DNA of 64,000 nt, taken from assembly GCF_030272615.1 (NCBI RefSeq), contig NC_081406.1, positions 396,142,439-396,206,438 on the forward strand, read 5' to 3'. This document shows, piece after piece, positions 35,421 through 48,375 of this stretch (position 1 is its first letter; every line of letters begins with the position of its first letter). The notes below the pieces were generated by a model. The model saw only the letters and a program-made list of their open reading frames with translations. It was not told the DNA's origin and did not search any database. Source of the stretch: Cryptomeria japonica (lineage: Eukaryota > Streptophyta > Pinopsida > Cupressales > Cupressaceae). A program made the position numbers and the translations under genes.

Positions 35421-36035
35421 ATGGTTTATCACATTTTGCAATTAGTGAATTTGTGGTTTCTCTTTTTTCAGTTTTTGAGATTTGCAGGGTTAAGATAGGG
35501 TTTTTAATTGATTCAAATGGCATAAAATTAATTCATCTAGCATTATTTAGGGTTTTGTGAATGAACAACAATCATACACACTTCTTTGTTTATGCAAATA
35601 AGGGTTAAAAAGAACAAAAACACTTCAAATTGGGCTTTAAAATGAACACAAACTTTGCAATTTGCTTCAATTTCATCATGCTTATAATTAGGGTTGGTTA
35701 GGCTTGGATGAACTCACATAGCCTAATTAGGGATGGGAATGAACAACAATCTTTCACATTAAGGCCATTAGGTTTCAGGGTCCTAAAGTTCTGCATTTCA
35801 ATTTTGAGTATTCCTAACTTGTGCATTTGTTATTTTAAGGTTTGCATTGGATATTTTGGACATAAATCCATCACAGGTCTTTAAAAATTGATCAAAATAA
35901 TCACAAACATAGTCAAATTTGAAGTCAATTAGGCCAAATTGTATCAAAATTAGGGTTTTCATGCTTAATAGGGGTCTAATTTTGCAAAATTTCTTCTTTG
36001 TGTTACTGATTATCACTATTTTGCAAGTGCACTAA
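35421..36035 (+). other. Non-coding internal sequence
   Basis: AT-rich internal sequence of the element, with repeated TTAGGGTT and AAATTGGG words. No gene supported. Confidence 0.5.
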
Positions 36036-36138
36036 ACTCTTGTGCCTATGTGCCAACTTCTTGCACTTGTGTGCCAACTTCTTGTGCCTATGTGCTAACT
36101 TCCTACACCCGTGTGCCAACTTCTTGCACCTATGTAAG
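36036..36138 (+). repeat. 21-bp minisatellite, array 2
   Basis: Five units of TTGTGCCTATGTGCCAACTTC type, encoding repeats like LCANFLH if translated. Confidence 0.8.
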
Positions 36139-37879
36139 GACAGAGCCTTAGGTATAAATATTCAATTTCACTTGCAAATCATGTCAATTTCATTCTATTT
36201 TCAGTGCTTTAGTTTTCTATTCTATTGATTATTTGTGCAACAACTTGTCAAATGTTGAAGAAAACCTAAGCACAAACTAGTAATGCATTTGGTGCAGGAT
36301 GCGGTCAAAGAACATTATTCAAAAATAGAGTGTTTGTGTTTTTTAGATTAGTGCACATTTTTTATTTCTAAAGGTTAATGAACAAGTTCTTGCCATGTTT
36401 TCATTTAGATGTTTTTCATGTATTAACCTTTAGATGGCTTGCCTCCTGATCTACTTAGCATTTCACACAGGTGTTGATGAGAGGGAACGACCCAAGTGGC
36501 AACGGGCTAAAGCCAAGATCTTTCGAGCCACTATAAACAAATGTGTTTGTGATGAAAGTTGCAAGCAACGAGTGTTACATGTTTCCATAATGGTGTTATG
36601 TCTTCCTTAGTGCCCATGTGGCATGTAAAAACTTGTAGAGCGTAACCTCTGTTGGATGGGAGGCTTCCTTTAATGAATTGGAAAATGTTGTTGATTATGG
36701 CCACTCAAATGGATGCCTTGACTACAACCCCTTATTCTTAGAGACCCAAAACCTTCTCTTTCCTTGTGAAGGAGGTTGGACCTCTGAAGTTGTCCCATAC
36801 TTTCACAGCTCATGGTAGAGATAGCATTTCCTTGGGAAGCGATGACCTAAGGAATTCAGAACTTAGTATTCCCAAAGAAGTGAGTTTTGTGGAAGGGAGC
36901 CAGTGCTACTAAGTTCCTAGGCTATCCACTATAAGTAGGCATGACTGAGAGTAATCTCAAGTGGGAACCTAATAGATATTGTCCTGGGCTACCATAGGAT
37001 TTGTTGTTGGATGAGCATAAGTTTCTTCTTTCAAAGTCAAACAAACATTTTGTCTTCCATGCTTGTTAAAAGTGAATCATAAACAAAGGACATAATCAAC
37101 ATATCAAATATTGACAAACAAAAACAATTTTTCCAAAAGAAGTCATGATCAATTTGGTCCAAACAACCACAAACAAAGTCAAACTTGGTCTCAAACATTT
37201 CAAAGTATCCATCCAATATTCAAAAGATATTACAAACATGGCTTGTCAAAACACTGGGTATCCTTGTTTCAAAATTCATGTCACTTAGGGTTAGCTCTTG
37301 CATATTTAAAACCTAGGTCTTAAGGCATACATTCATCTCCTTTCATATTAGGTTCATTACTTGGTCATTATCATGTCTTGCACTTAGTGTTAGAATCATT
37401 TTCCTAAGTCTTCATTGCATTATCATCATTCCAAAATAAGGTCTTGGCTAAGGTTGCATTTTGCATTTTTCAAAGTCATTTGTCCTTACATATCCCTTAT
37501 TACATTGGCTTTATCATTGCATAGTCCAACCCTAAGTTTTGTCTAAGGTTGACATTGTCAGAGGACATATCTTTTTTTCATGTCATATCATATCATATCT
37601 TGAGACCATATCATATCCTTAGGTATTGTCATTATCATTGCAAATTTGCATTTAGTCTCAAAATTAGGTTTTTCAAACTTGAAAAATCAAAACTTTAGAT
37701 TAAACCCTAAGTTGTTGTTAGGGAGTCTTGACCTTGTCCAAAAATTTGTCTTTTTATCAACATCATTTTGTCAAACCTAGCTTAGTATCCAAGCATATAG
37801 GTGAGACATTATAATTTTTGTCCTTTTTCCTTTTGTCAATTAAGGTCTTGGCTTCATTTCAATTTCCCAAGGTTGCATC
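36139..37879 (+). other. Internal sequence without recognised gene
   Basis: No protein motif. It contains several CATATCAT words near 37580-37615. Short frames here are unsupported. Confidence 0.5.
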
Positions 37880-38250
37880 TTTAGGGTTGCATTTCAAAAT
37901 TTTGTTCAAATCCCCAAAATAAGAAAAACATAGGTTGCATTTGCATTCCCTAAGATTGCATTTAAGTTTCATATCATTATCATTCTAAAACCCAAAAAGT
38001 CCAAAGCAAACAAAAAAAAGCATAGGTTGCATTCTTGTCCTAGATTGCATGATGATCTTTCAAAGGTTGCATTTAGTTGCATCTCATTGTCACCCAAAAA
38101 CTCAAAAGTCCAAAAACACAAGTTGTAATTTTTGTCATAGATTGCATCATCATTATTTTCTAGCATTTCACTTAGTTTCATCTCATTGTCATTTCAAAAA
38201 TTCAAAAGACCAAAAACATAAGTTGCATCATCAATCAAATATATTGCATT
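37880..38250 (+). repeat. Degenerate tandem repeat, about 105 bp
   Basis: Three to four diverged units share the order CCAAAAA.TC(A)AAAAG.CCAAAA, CATAGGTTGCAT, TAGATTGCAT, and TTTCATCTCATTGTC. The boundaries are approximate. Confidence 0.55.
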
Positions 38251-38559
38251 AGTTGCTTACATCATCCTTAAAATCAAAAATCCCAAAATATTGCATAGTG
38301 AAATGTTTATTGAAATGAGGTCCCAAGTTTATTATGAAGCCATGTTATCACAATTGAACAATCAATCATGTCAACCCAATTCATACATATCTGAAAAAAT
38401 TGGATCAAACTTTGTATGATGAAACAAGTGTCCAAATATGAAAACTAGAGGAGAAACTAGCTTGATAAAAAGAGATCTCAGAACAAAAAGTGAAAAACCA
38501 AGAAAATATAAAATCCCAAATGTCCAAAAAAATTGAAAATTTCAAGGTCCAAACCCAAA

Positions 38560-39354
38560 ATTTTATCCAATTGATGTAAAAGCTCTCATTGAATGATTAG
38601 ACATACCAGATCTCATTTCACAAATAGAGACGATGAAAAAATTTCAAGCAATAAGCACAAACTTTAACCAAATCCCAAGACAAACCTCAAATAAAATCTT
38701 GAATCAACAACTAATGATGGTCCAACCACAACCAATGGTCCAACATTTCCAACCAACACAAGCAACAATCCAACATTTCCAACCAACACAACCAACAATC
38801 TAACATTTCCAACCAACACAATCAACGGTGCAATTTCAAAAATATGTTCAACCAATCATACAAATCCAACAATTGGTTCAACTGACAAATCAATATCAAC
38901 AACTACAACCACAAATTCAAAAACAAAAGTTGCAACACATACAAAGCCAAATTTCAAACATGTCGAACCAATTGAATCAAGCCTCAAATCAAATCCAATT
39001 CAACCAACACCAAATTCAATATCAAAGCATAACACCAAAACAAATACCTTTCAAACAAATCCAACATCAAAACCAAACCATGTAAAAACCTCACAAGGAT
39101 TCAAATGCATCTCCAAAGAAAGGTGGCTCTATTACACACCTCTTAAAGAGATTCCTAAGTGATTTTTCTGATAAAGATAAAAAAATGTGCACCCATGTCT
39201 AGAAATGGCTCGTCCCCTCATGAGAAAGTTGATTCTCCAATGGCCTCTATTCCTAAACATTTTGAAAATTTTCAAGAACCTTCCATATCATACCCATCAA
39301 TAAATACACCTAAAGATGAAATCCCCCAAGGGCTATCCAGTAATTGTTTGTCAA
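38560..39354 (+). pseudogene. Gln-rich frame, possibly Gag-related
   Basis: Plus-strand frame with Gln, Asn and Pro richness: MVQPQPMVQHFQPTQATIQ, then a tract from 38828 with IQIQQLVQLTNQYQQLQPQI and NQASNQIQFNQHQIQYQ. Beyond about 39087 a short readable piece (GGSITHLLKRFLSDFSDKD) follows in the next open stretch. It is interrupted by the solo LTR at 39355. The composition resembles linker parts of some plant gypsy Gag proteins, but no Gag core or knuckle is visible, so I leave the identity open. Confidence 0.45.
38744..38833 (+). repeat. 30-bp tandem repeat in Gln-rich frame
   Basis: Three units of exactly 30 bp beginning CATTTCCAACCAACACAA at 38744, 38774 and 38804, encoding HFQPTQ.TIQ. 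The second unit has a stop (CAA to TAA). Confidence 0.85.
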
Positions 39355-40895
39355 TGTTGGCATTGACAAAACTGGTTAATCCAAAGAACTAGTATATTTG
39401 CTAAGTTTTGTCATTGATGTCTAACATTGACCAGTGGAGTGGTACCGGTGGAGTGGTGTATCTTAGTAGCAAAGGTGATGACTTGTAAACAACATGGAAA
39501 CAACATAAGAGACATATGATCAAGGTTCAATCAGCTCAAGGGAAGACATATTAAGCTAGCTGGTCTATCACTCAAGAAGATCGGTGTTGATGTCAAATCT
39601 TCAGGTTGGTCATTCTGATGATGATGAAGTCATAGAAGGTGACTTAGGAAAGAGGGCTTGAGGCTCTATGCAAACTAGAACCTCATTATCAAACAAGAGA
39701 AGAGGCTTGATGGAAGCACTATAAACCAACATCAAAGGATGAACTGGTAATGAAGACCGTAGTGGTACACTAGTACACTGATGAAGTAGTAGGAATATAG
39801 GTGGACATCGTAAATCTCAGAGCGATGATCAGTTACATAGTTACGATGGAAAAAGGTGAGTTGGTGAGATTGTAGCAATGCCCAGATAAAGGTTGGTGAA
39901 GTCAAATTTAGTTATCATGCAGTTAAGCCATGATTATTTGTGGATTTTCTGGTTCACATTTAAAAGACTAAACATGACCCAGAAGTCACTATTTTGGGGG
40001 GATGCAGTGGAAAAATTGGTTGAGTAGTTGGTGGCATTGTTGTAGGGCATGTAGATCAAGAGTGGGAAGATTTGAATTTGAAATCTACCAAAATCTATGA
40101 TTGCATTGATTAAGGAAACACCTGAAGGTGACGACAGAGAATGTATAAAGTATTTTGAGTTCATTCAAAATATTCTTGATCATAAAATTTGCAAAGTGCA
40201 AATCCTGTGAGAGGCGATTTGAATTATAGAGTGAAGAGTGAGGAAGTGCTAAATTATTTAGTAGAGCAGAGTGTGTGTGAAGTAGACCAACATAGTGCAA
40301 AGTCAAGGGTATGAGCAGAGAACTGGTGTAGTGCAAAGAAAACACCACCGGTGAAGACAGAGTATGATTTTTATTGTGATTTGATTAGGCTATCAGTAGC
40401 TATTCCAACATATCAACTTCATGTTTCTTTCTAGCCATTTCAACTCAAAATCCCTTAACTGGGTGGACTTTAACAGGTCCCTTTGTAAAATCTCTTAGTT
40501 GGGTGTCATCTTAATTGATGATACTAAGACCTTTAAAAAGGATACCTCTAATAGGGTAAAGGAACTAACAGGCCTTAGACAAAATCCCTGAATCGGGTGG
40601 CCCCTAACAGTGTCTTTGTAATCTCCTAACAGGGATGTCTCCTCACCAAGCGTACTCCAGAAGAGTGCAAATTTTGTGAGTTTCTACTCACACCGTGGTT
40701 TTCTCCCATTTGGGTTTCCATGAGATAAATCTTGGTGTTAGTGTGTATCTTTTCATGCATGCATGTTCTTCTGCAATAACTATTTATATTGATGAATATT
40801 GAGTTAGTGCAGTCTTGAGTTAAAAGGTTTTAATTTTGTAAAACTGGTAAAGTGTTGATTCACCCCTCCCCTCTCAACACTAGTTGGGACTAACA
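39355..40895 (+). mobile_element. Solo LTR of copia-type element (1541 bp)
   Basis: Starts TGTTGGCATTGAC and ends GGGACTAACA, with flanking GTCAA (39350-39354) and ATCAA (40896-40900), a duplication with one mismatch. Near its end it carries CACCGTGGTTTTCTCCCATTT and then TTCACCCCTCCCCTCTCA, the same blocks as in the LTRs at 57716 and 60516. No internal coding and no second LTR, so it is a recombination product. It separates two reading pieces of the host element. Confidence 0.8.
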
Positions 40896-42175
40896 ATCAA
40901 GCTAATCCAATTTATGATGCACATCCTTGCCATGCTTTAGAAATGATAGACCCAATGCCACCATGTGCTTTATTGCCACTGCCTATTTCAGAGGATCTCA
41001 TTCAAATTGTATCTCTTTCATGTCAAATCATTGATTCCTTGCTAGAATCCCTCTTGCATATCCAAAATCCAACCCCATGTCAAGAGGATAATTTAGAGCA
41101 TGAACAAATGAGTCCTAAAACAAGTCAAGATCAGGATCTTGAAAGCTTATCATTCCATCCAATTGTTGATCAGGATCCCATTTTCCCAAGCACTCATGAT
41201 GATCCCCCTATTCCTATACAAGAACAAAATATCCTTTCAAATCTTGTTGATATTCCACTCCTTGAGCAAGATCAAGATATCATAGTCCATCCTATCCCAA
41301 ATTATCCCCTCCCATTTTATTAACAAAATGTCCTTTCAAATCCCATTGGCATTCCACTCCCTAAAAAAGGTCAAGATATCCCCTCCATCCTTTCCGATGA
41401 TCCCATTGAAAGTCAAGAGAAAAGCACCTTTAAAGAAGAATCCCATGATCTTCCTCCTTGTCAAGATAAAAGTATCCTTTCAGATTCATTCCCACCACAA
41501 GATGCTATCATCCCTCCATTTCCATGTCCCGATCCTCCATATACACTCCAAGATCTCATTTATTTTGAGGATCCTATTAGTCCTCCCATTTCATCAGAAT
41601 TAGATCCTATCATTGATCTTGATCCTCCTCATGATCATGATCCCCCTAATGATTCTAATATGATGGCACAAGATGTTCATGAATCCCCTACATGCACAAT
41701 GGGTTCCTTCACTTTGGTCAAGTTTTAACCACTTCATGATCCCATCATTCTTATCATATCATGTCCACCTCATAATGGATATGCGTCTTCTTCTCAAAGA
41801 AAAGAGTATCCTATGGTTCAAAATATTCATAAAGGCAAAGGGGTAGAACTTCACGAGAAATAAACACTCCATATCAAAGAAAATATTAATGGTCATGGCT
41901 TCAGTGGCATTCATCAAGACATTGGTATCCTTGCAAAACCTAAATCCAAACATATGCCTTCCCCTTCATCCTTTCCATCCATCTTAGGGCCTTATATCCC
42001 TTCATCCCCTATTCAAGGTCAACAAAGGCACACATCCTTGAGAACCTTCCATCCATCCAAAAGACCTCCATTTCATTCATATCCATCCATGAATCCAAGA
42101 AATTTGGATGGCAAGCATAAAATTCATAAGCCTAAAAAATCCACATGTATTCAAGGATCAACATGTCCAATCTAA
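40896..42175 (+). pseudogene. Pro/Asp-rich unknown frame
   Basis: After the solo LTR a frame resumes with NPIYDAHPCHALEMIDPMPP, and runs in three open pieces to a stop at 42175. It is rich in Pro, Ile, Asp and Ser with recurring words such as DPP, PISPP and IPIQEQ. Segments include LPISEDLIQIVSLSCQIIDS and SSPIQGQQRHTSLRTFHP. No domain recognised. It lies where gag-pol would be in an autonomous element. It may be a low-complexity protein of this non-autonomous family. Confidence 0.4.
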
Positions 42176-43549
42176 TCGACATATCAAAACAAAGAAAAAT
42201 ATGATCCAAAAAGAAAAAGAAAAATTTAAAAGGCCACAAAGACCAATTTCTCAAAAATAAAATTCAGAATCTATATGGTTTCCTAAATCCCTTGTGCAAG
42301 CAATGCATTCCAAGAAACCACAAAAGCATAAAAAATAAAAAACAATGTGGATTCCTAAGCGGCTCCTTGGAGCACAACAGTCTAAAGAAAAATTCATATT
42401 GGTATCCAAAATTTCTATTCCTTCATACAAACCTTGCAAAAATATTCCTCCATCACCTCCTTCATCTATTTTGGGTCCTTATGTCCCAATATCCAAAATC
42501 TAATTTTCCTCCATAAGTCCACCACCCCTCAAGGTGTGTGCTAATGTTGATCTTGCCAAACTTTCCATCTACTCAAGCCCAAATCTTCCAATACCATATC
42601 CATTATCCAATGCACATTTTCCATCCTTTCATCCATCCTATGCAATCCTTTGCGTAAATCCTTACCTTAGTCCCATATCATTTCCATGTCATTATCCTAC
42701 CAACGTCTTTGAGTATACATTCATATTCATGGTTCATTTTTCAAGGATACTATCCAAAAAAAATATGCTTGAGTAATCCTTTCATCCCCTATCATATGTC
42801 CATTTTTCTTCCAAAAAGTCAAAATACAAAAAAAATTGAAAAAGTGAAAAATATAGAAAAAGCAAAAAAAGTGAAAGAAAAAGAAAAAAAGAGAAGAAAA
42901 ATAATTTGTCCACTGGTGAAAACCTGGTAAACAAATGCCTTGGGAAAGTACCATGATGAAAACTTGGTAAACATGCTTCATGCATAATCCATGAACTTCT
43001 TGCATAACATATTTGGGGACATGTTTCATTTGTTCTACAGTCCTTTATTATCCTATCATACCCATGTCATACCCTCCATTATCCTATCCCCCCTCCTATC
43101 CCTATTCCCTTTCCTAGCTTTGATCTTGACAAGGTTGAGGATCTTCATGAGCATCATGCATCCTATTCATAGCTTTCAGTCTATCACAACTTTTGGGTCT
43201 TTGCCCATTGGTTTATTATGACCTTTCATCCATATTCCTTGTCTTATTGTAGCCTTTTGTCACTATCCATTGGCCTATCACAACCTTCAGCCCATATCCC
43301 TTATCCATTTTTTTATCTTGCTTATCCTATCCATATCATATCACCATCCATGCACTCTTTTTCATCCCTTGATCTTGATCTTACATAAGGACGTAAAATG
43401 CAAAACATGGTTTCAAAAACCTCTTGATATGTACCTCATGCCATTCCATTGCTTGGCATTGTCACATCCAGTTCCTTGTCCACTAAGATTTTAGCAAGCT
43501 TATTTATCCATTCGCCCTATTCCTTGCCTTGCTAGACATTGGGGGCAAA
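42176..43549 (+). other. Decayed continuation, CCAT/ATCC-rich
   Basis: Pyrimidine-rich, with many ATCC and CCAT words and overlapping short frames in several phases. A fragment reading IPYPLSNAHFPSFHPSYA (about 42590) resembles the preceding Pro-rich frame. No gene supported. Confidence 0.4.
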
Positions 43550-43880
43550 TTTAAAGTTCACTAAAAAGCAAATAAAGTCCTGAAAAAATCAATAAAAATA
43601 AAAATAAAAAGTCTTGGACAAAAAATCACTAAAAATCAAATAAAGTCCTGAAAAAATCACAAATTTTTTTTAAAAATCCCCAAAAAATTAAAAAAACATC
43701 CTAAAGTAATACCAAAAAAATTTGAATAATGTCCTTAAAAAAGGTTAAAAAAAAAAGAAAAATGTCCTGAAGTAATTCTAAAACATCGTAAAATGTCTTG
43801 AAAAAAAAAGCACAAAAAATCAAAAAGCTAAAAAAACCCTAAAAATTGGAAAACATAAAAAATTCAAAAAACAAATTGCT
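43550..43880 (+). repeat. A-rich tract with repeated GTCCTGAAA word
   Basis: Very A-rich block in which GTCCTGAAA, GTCCTTAAA or GTCTTGAAA recurs about every 40 to 60 bases with runs of AAAAATCA between. It follows a CATTGGGGGCAAAT word (about 43537) that is purine-rich. Confidence 0.6.
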
Positions 43881-45039
43881 TTTGTTTCATTTCACCAATA
43901 ACCTATCTCCTTTGTGCATAGACAGACATCTTAGTAGATATCAACTAGATGACACAATAAAACATTGCACTTCACGAAATCATGCTTTAATAGATAAACT
44001 ATCAACCAAGTAATCATTCAAACTGATCCAATTGTCATATCAACCACTGTAGCATTAACATTATCATGGGTCTTATACAGGGTGTAGTATACTTAAAACC
44101 AAACTGAGTCCTGTCTTAGATGGGGTATTGCATTCCTTGAAACCAAACTGCATGATTGTCCTATCATCACAACATTATCACTTTTGACAATGAAGATCAA
44201 AATGTTTGTTTGACTTATTTGAATTTGTGAGTCTTATATTTCTTTGATTTATTTTGGATCATGTTCTTATGTCGCTTGATGATGTCACTGAGTGATTTAG
44301 AGTGGCTGGGATGGTTCATGGTCAGTTTTGGTTGTCTTCTATTTGCGAGTGTTTCGTAGCATTTTGTGGGAAGTATGTCTTGGGTGTCTGTGATAAGTGT
44401 GTTCGCTTTGTGAATGCCACACATACCTCGACCTTTGACACAAGTCATGTCTTAGGATGTTTTGACTCACTCCTTGTCTATGACATGTCTGTTTTACACA
44501 AAGGGATTACATTATCACCCTGGCCTTCATTGCCATGGTGTGTCACATCCATTTTTCCATATCAAATAAAGGTTTTCACCTACTATTGTGCATTTGTGAA
44601 AGCAAGTTTTTGTTGACCACTAACTCTTCCTCGTCTAATTTCTTCTTACTAAGATTTCTTCCATCAGTTCTTGCAGTTAGTTCGGTCTAGTGCTCCGATA
44701 TGCCAAAAATAATTTGTAAAACGCATTCAGTTGTTAGTACATTTGCATATCATGATCATTTATTGCATTATAAAAACAAAAAAAATAAAGCATGTGCACA
44801 TCACTATTCATTATATTGCATGAAAAAGTACAAAATGAAGCAATTCCATGACATTATTATCTATTATATCTCATAAAGAAGTATCAAAAACCATAAACAC
44901 ATATTTCATTCATTTCATCACATGAAATATACATAAAGCATCCATACATGGCATCATATAAATAGAAAAAGTGCATATCATAACATAGTTGCATATCATA
45001 TCATATATATCTCAAAAATGTCAGAGTACAAAATTGGAC
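43881..45039 (+). other. Internal sequence without recognised gene
   Basis: No motif seen. A 104-codon frame at 44302-44616 is Cys-rich (CECFVAFCGKYVLGVCDKC) but resembles nothing I know, so I do not call it. Confidence 0.45.
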
Positions 45040-45660
45040 TATTTGTCCCAAGTATGGCCCACAGGCTAAGCACATAATAGAAAAAGATGTCTCAATCCTA
45101 ATGAGCGTGTGTTTCCCTATCATAGTGAGCTCCCTTTGTCCTCCTAATCTATGTCTTGTCTCAAGGATGAAGCTCCTCCTATCCCTGCTCTTGGCGGTCG
45201 TGGTCTCCATAGTCTAATCACCCCCATGCTGCTTTATGTCCTTTGAGAGCATGATCTTGTCTCTATCCTAGACCATGACTGATAGGATGTTGCCCTCTAC
45301 TCTGGTGGCACTGCACATTTCCTGCCTCTAGCAACATTTGACCTAAGTCTCTCACACTGGCATCTTTGATCGATCTCAAGAACCCTGCATGGTCTCATCT
45401 GCCCATTGAGCCTAGGAAACTATTGTTTCTTGAGAAGCTATCAGACTAGCTATCTCTATTGTGTACCTCTCCCTCTCAGCTACCCATTGCTCTCAGTCTG
45501 TCCTTCACTGCTCCCTTTCTAGCCGAAGGTCAACAATCTATCACTCTAACTGTGCAATGTAATCTCGTTGACTTCTCACAATAGCCATGTATGTCGGAAA
45601 CTCCTAAATCTGAATCATCTAGGCCCCAATGGGTATATCTTGTAAAGGCTCATCATCTGC

Positions 45661-45843
45661 CTAATCAACCAACATATGCATAGGACTCATGCCCTCCTCT
45701 CCATCCTTTCCCTCCTCTCCATCCTCCTTGTCCTCCCCATCCTCCTCACCCTCCTCTTCGTCCTCCTCATCCTCCTCATCCTCAACCTCCTCTTCCCCCT
45801 CATAAACCTCATCATCCTCATCTCCATCCTCCTCCTCCTCCAA
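45661..45843 (-). repeat. Acidic low-complexity tract of PMD frame
   Basis: CCTC/CATC-type imperfect trinucleotide repeat on the plus strand. On the minus strand it encodes Glu/Asp/Gly runs such as EEEEDGDEDDEVYEGEEE. It is probably the disordered tail of the PMD protein rather than a gene by itself. Confidence 0.7.
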
Positions 45844-46327
45844 GAAGTCCCCCTATCTCCTAGGTATAGAAATATTCTGATCTATTAGTGGTATCGGCCA
45901 ATGTTGTGCAAACCATCTATCATAATCCTTTGTCATCCATGCATCTACGATGTTTGAACCCCAATCCCACTCTCTAGGCTATAACTATGCAAAATCAACA
46001 TAAGTAATGTGAGGTTGTATCATCCTTGTAATGCCCTACCAGGAAACCCCGAAGGGTTAAAGCTAAAACACTCAAATGGAGTGCAAATATATATATATAT
46101 ATATTTTAAACTTTAATACACAACATTAAGATACATTGGAGTTATCTAATGCTTAGATAACACAACAGAAGACTAAACGAACCTAAGGAGTTTCCCAACG
46201 TGATTACGTAACTTAACACCTAACTCAACTCATGACATTTGATCCAATTAAGTAGAATATCTTAATTACATACTATTTCTTGAAACATGGATATAATTTG
46301 TTCAGTGAATTAGCATTATAGAAATTA

Positions 46328-46765
46328 GGAAGCGTTCATTTATTATGGTTGAAATGTAGATAACCAATTGAGTTCATCCATTATAGTTAGAATGTAGCTA
46401 TTAAGATGAAGTTCATTTATTAAGGTTAAAATGTGGATAGCCAATTGAGTTCATCCATTATAGTTAGAATCTAGCTATTAAGATGAAGTTCACATATTAA
46501 GGTTGAAATGTAAATAGCATAATGAAGTTCATCCATTAGGGTTAAAATATAGATAGCTTGATGAGTACATCCATTATAGTTAGAATCAAGCTAACATGAT
46601 GAAGTTCATTTATTAAGAGTAAAATGTAAATAACTAAATGAGTTCATCCAATTTAGTTAAAATATAGCTATTATGATGAAGTTCATTTATTAAGATTAAA
46701 ATGTAAGTAACTAAATGAAGTTCATCCATTAGAATTACAATTTAGGTAATATGATGAGTACATCC
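46328..46765. repeat. Minisatellite of 38-39 bp units
   Basis: About eleven diverged units alternate between GAGTTCATCCATTATAGTTA and GAAGTTCATTTATTAAGGTT forms, each followed by AAATGTAGATA- or GAATCTAGCTA-like sequence. It is suggestive of a two-unit (about 77 bp) higher-order repeat. Confidence 0.75.
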
Positions 46766-48169
46766 AATAATTGTTATCCATTCATTACGTACAATTTTGC
46801 ATTAAACTCATACCATGCATCTTGTTCCAAAATGCTCTATAATATCATCATAACTAATGAGGTCTTTTCATGCATACTTATTTTCATTAATATTACTAGA
46901 GTACATTCCTTCATGATTCATTTATTGCATTTAAAAGACGACTACATACATGCATTACGATAATTCTCATCTAACCCACTTATACATTCTATCAAATTGC
47001 CATCCATACATGCTAACACTAATCATGAAACATAGGAACAAAAGTATCGCATAACACCAAAATGATCTCGGAGTTCACCCCTAGAGGGCTACATCTCTGG
47101 GTCTTCTCAACTGTAAGACCCCTCTGATAATTAATTAAGTTATAGTTACATAGGGTTCACGTCATTTACATTCCTGCCTTTTAGGCGAGCACAACCAATA
47201 TACAAACCACCACTTCGGTCAATAAATCCTAAATGATCCCTACATAGAAACGGGTCCAACTGAGCATGTTAAAAGCTAGTACAAAGGTCCATTGCCTAAC
47301 AGTACTCTAACTAGGGGACCTGACCAACTATGGCCAACCACAAACCAACCAGACGATAGGGTCCAAATAGCATATTCAGGCCTTGCCATTACTTTAAACA
47401 AAAGCAAATACAAAAATCTAACTTGCATAGGCAATAACCGGAAACGGGCAATCTTCTTTCCTACTGGTTTAAACAGTAAAAGTTGATCAATTTTTCTAAA
47501 TGATCTAAGTTTTCCAAATACATTAACAGAAAATCACAATTATAAGGGGAATACAATGCCACAATTGCAATATTACCATTTGTCTAATTCTCATTATAGA
47601 GGGAAAGAATATTTAAACCATTTATTTCACCAATGATAACAACAATATCTTACCAATTCTCAAATCGACACATCATTAAATTTCCAATAAATCTAATAGC
47701 ATATCATTTAAGTCTACAAGATATCCAATGATAAGTATTTCTTTTCTAAAATTCCTAGGTCTCCTAGAATATTCAAATCCATTAATAATATATCCTTGAA
47801 TAACATATTATGTAGAAATTAACAAGATATATTTTATTCCAAGCAAATTTTCCAATTAAAAATATTAACTCCAGGAAATAAAGTATAACAATTATAAATT
47901 TAATAACACACGATTTCAATTAAGTATTATTTAATATATATATATATTAATCTCATTAATAAAATATATATATATACTAATAATTGTTAAATAAATCATA
48001 GATTTCGAATTAATCATTAATTTATATATATTTATTAAACCTCATTAATAAAATATATATTAATAATAATTATTAATAAATAATAATAAAAAAAACTATT
48101 TAAATCATACTTTGCAAAATAAACAAGTTCTGTTTTATTAAAAAAAAAACATTATTATTATTTTTTAAA
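46766..48169. other. AT-rich body of the 4.16-kb insertion
   Basis: No coding signal. Several TATATA runs at about 47935-48050. Confidence 0.5.
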
Positions 48170-48375
48170 CAAATGTTGGGGGAGACCTCTGCGGGGCCCA
48201 CCTCCCATCACGGGAGAGATGGGAAGCTCCCCACAGCTCCCCTCCCCGCGGGCACCACTCGCAGTAGCCACCGCGGGTGCTGCTCGCAGCGACCACCGCG
48301 AGTGCCATTCACTGTGGGGAGGAGGGGAAGGGGGAGGCGGCGGCGTGAGTTGAGCCTCAGCTCCTCCGCTCGCCA
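48170..48375. other. GC-rich, CpG-dense island
   Basis: About 200 bases of strongly GC-rich sequence (CCGCGGGCACC, GGCGGCGGCG and similar) inside very AT-rich DNA. Open frames exist on both strands, as expected by composition, and none looks like a known protein. It ends near AAACCCTAGCCC, a telobox-like word often near plant transcription starts. Confidence 0.6.

Noticed and set aside
44302-44616. 104-codon Cys-rich frame
   Set aside because: No start context, motif or second copy. Length is compatible with chance inside a decayed element.
45661-45843. Separate acidic mini-protein
   Set aside because: It is a trinucleotide-like low-complexity tract that reads on as the tail of the PMD frame, not an independent gene.
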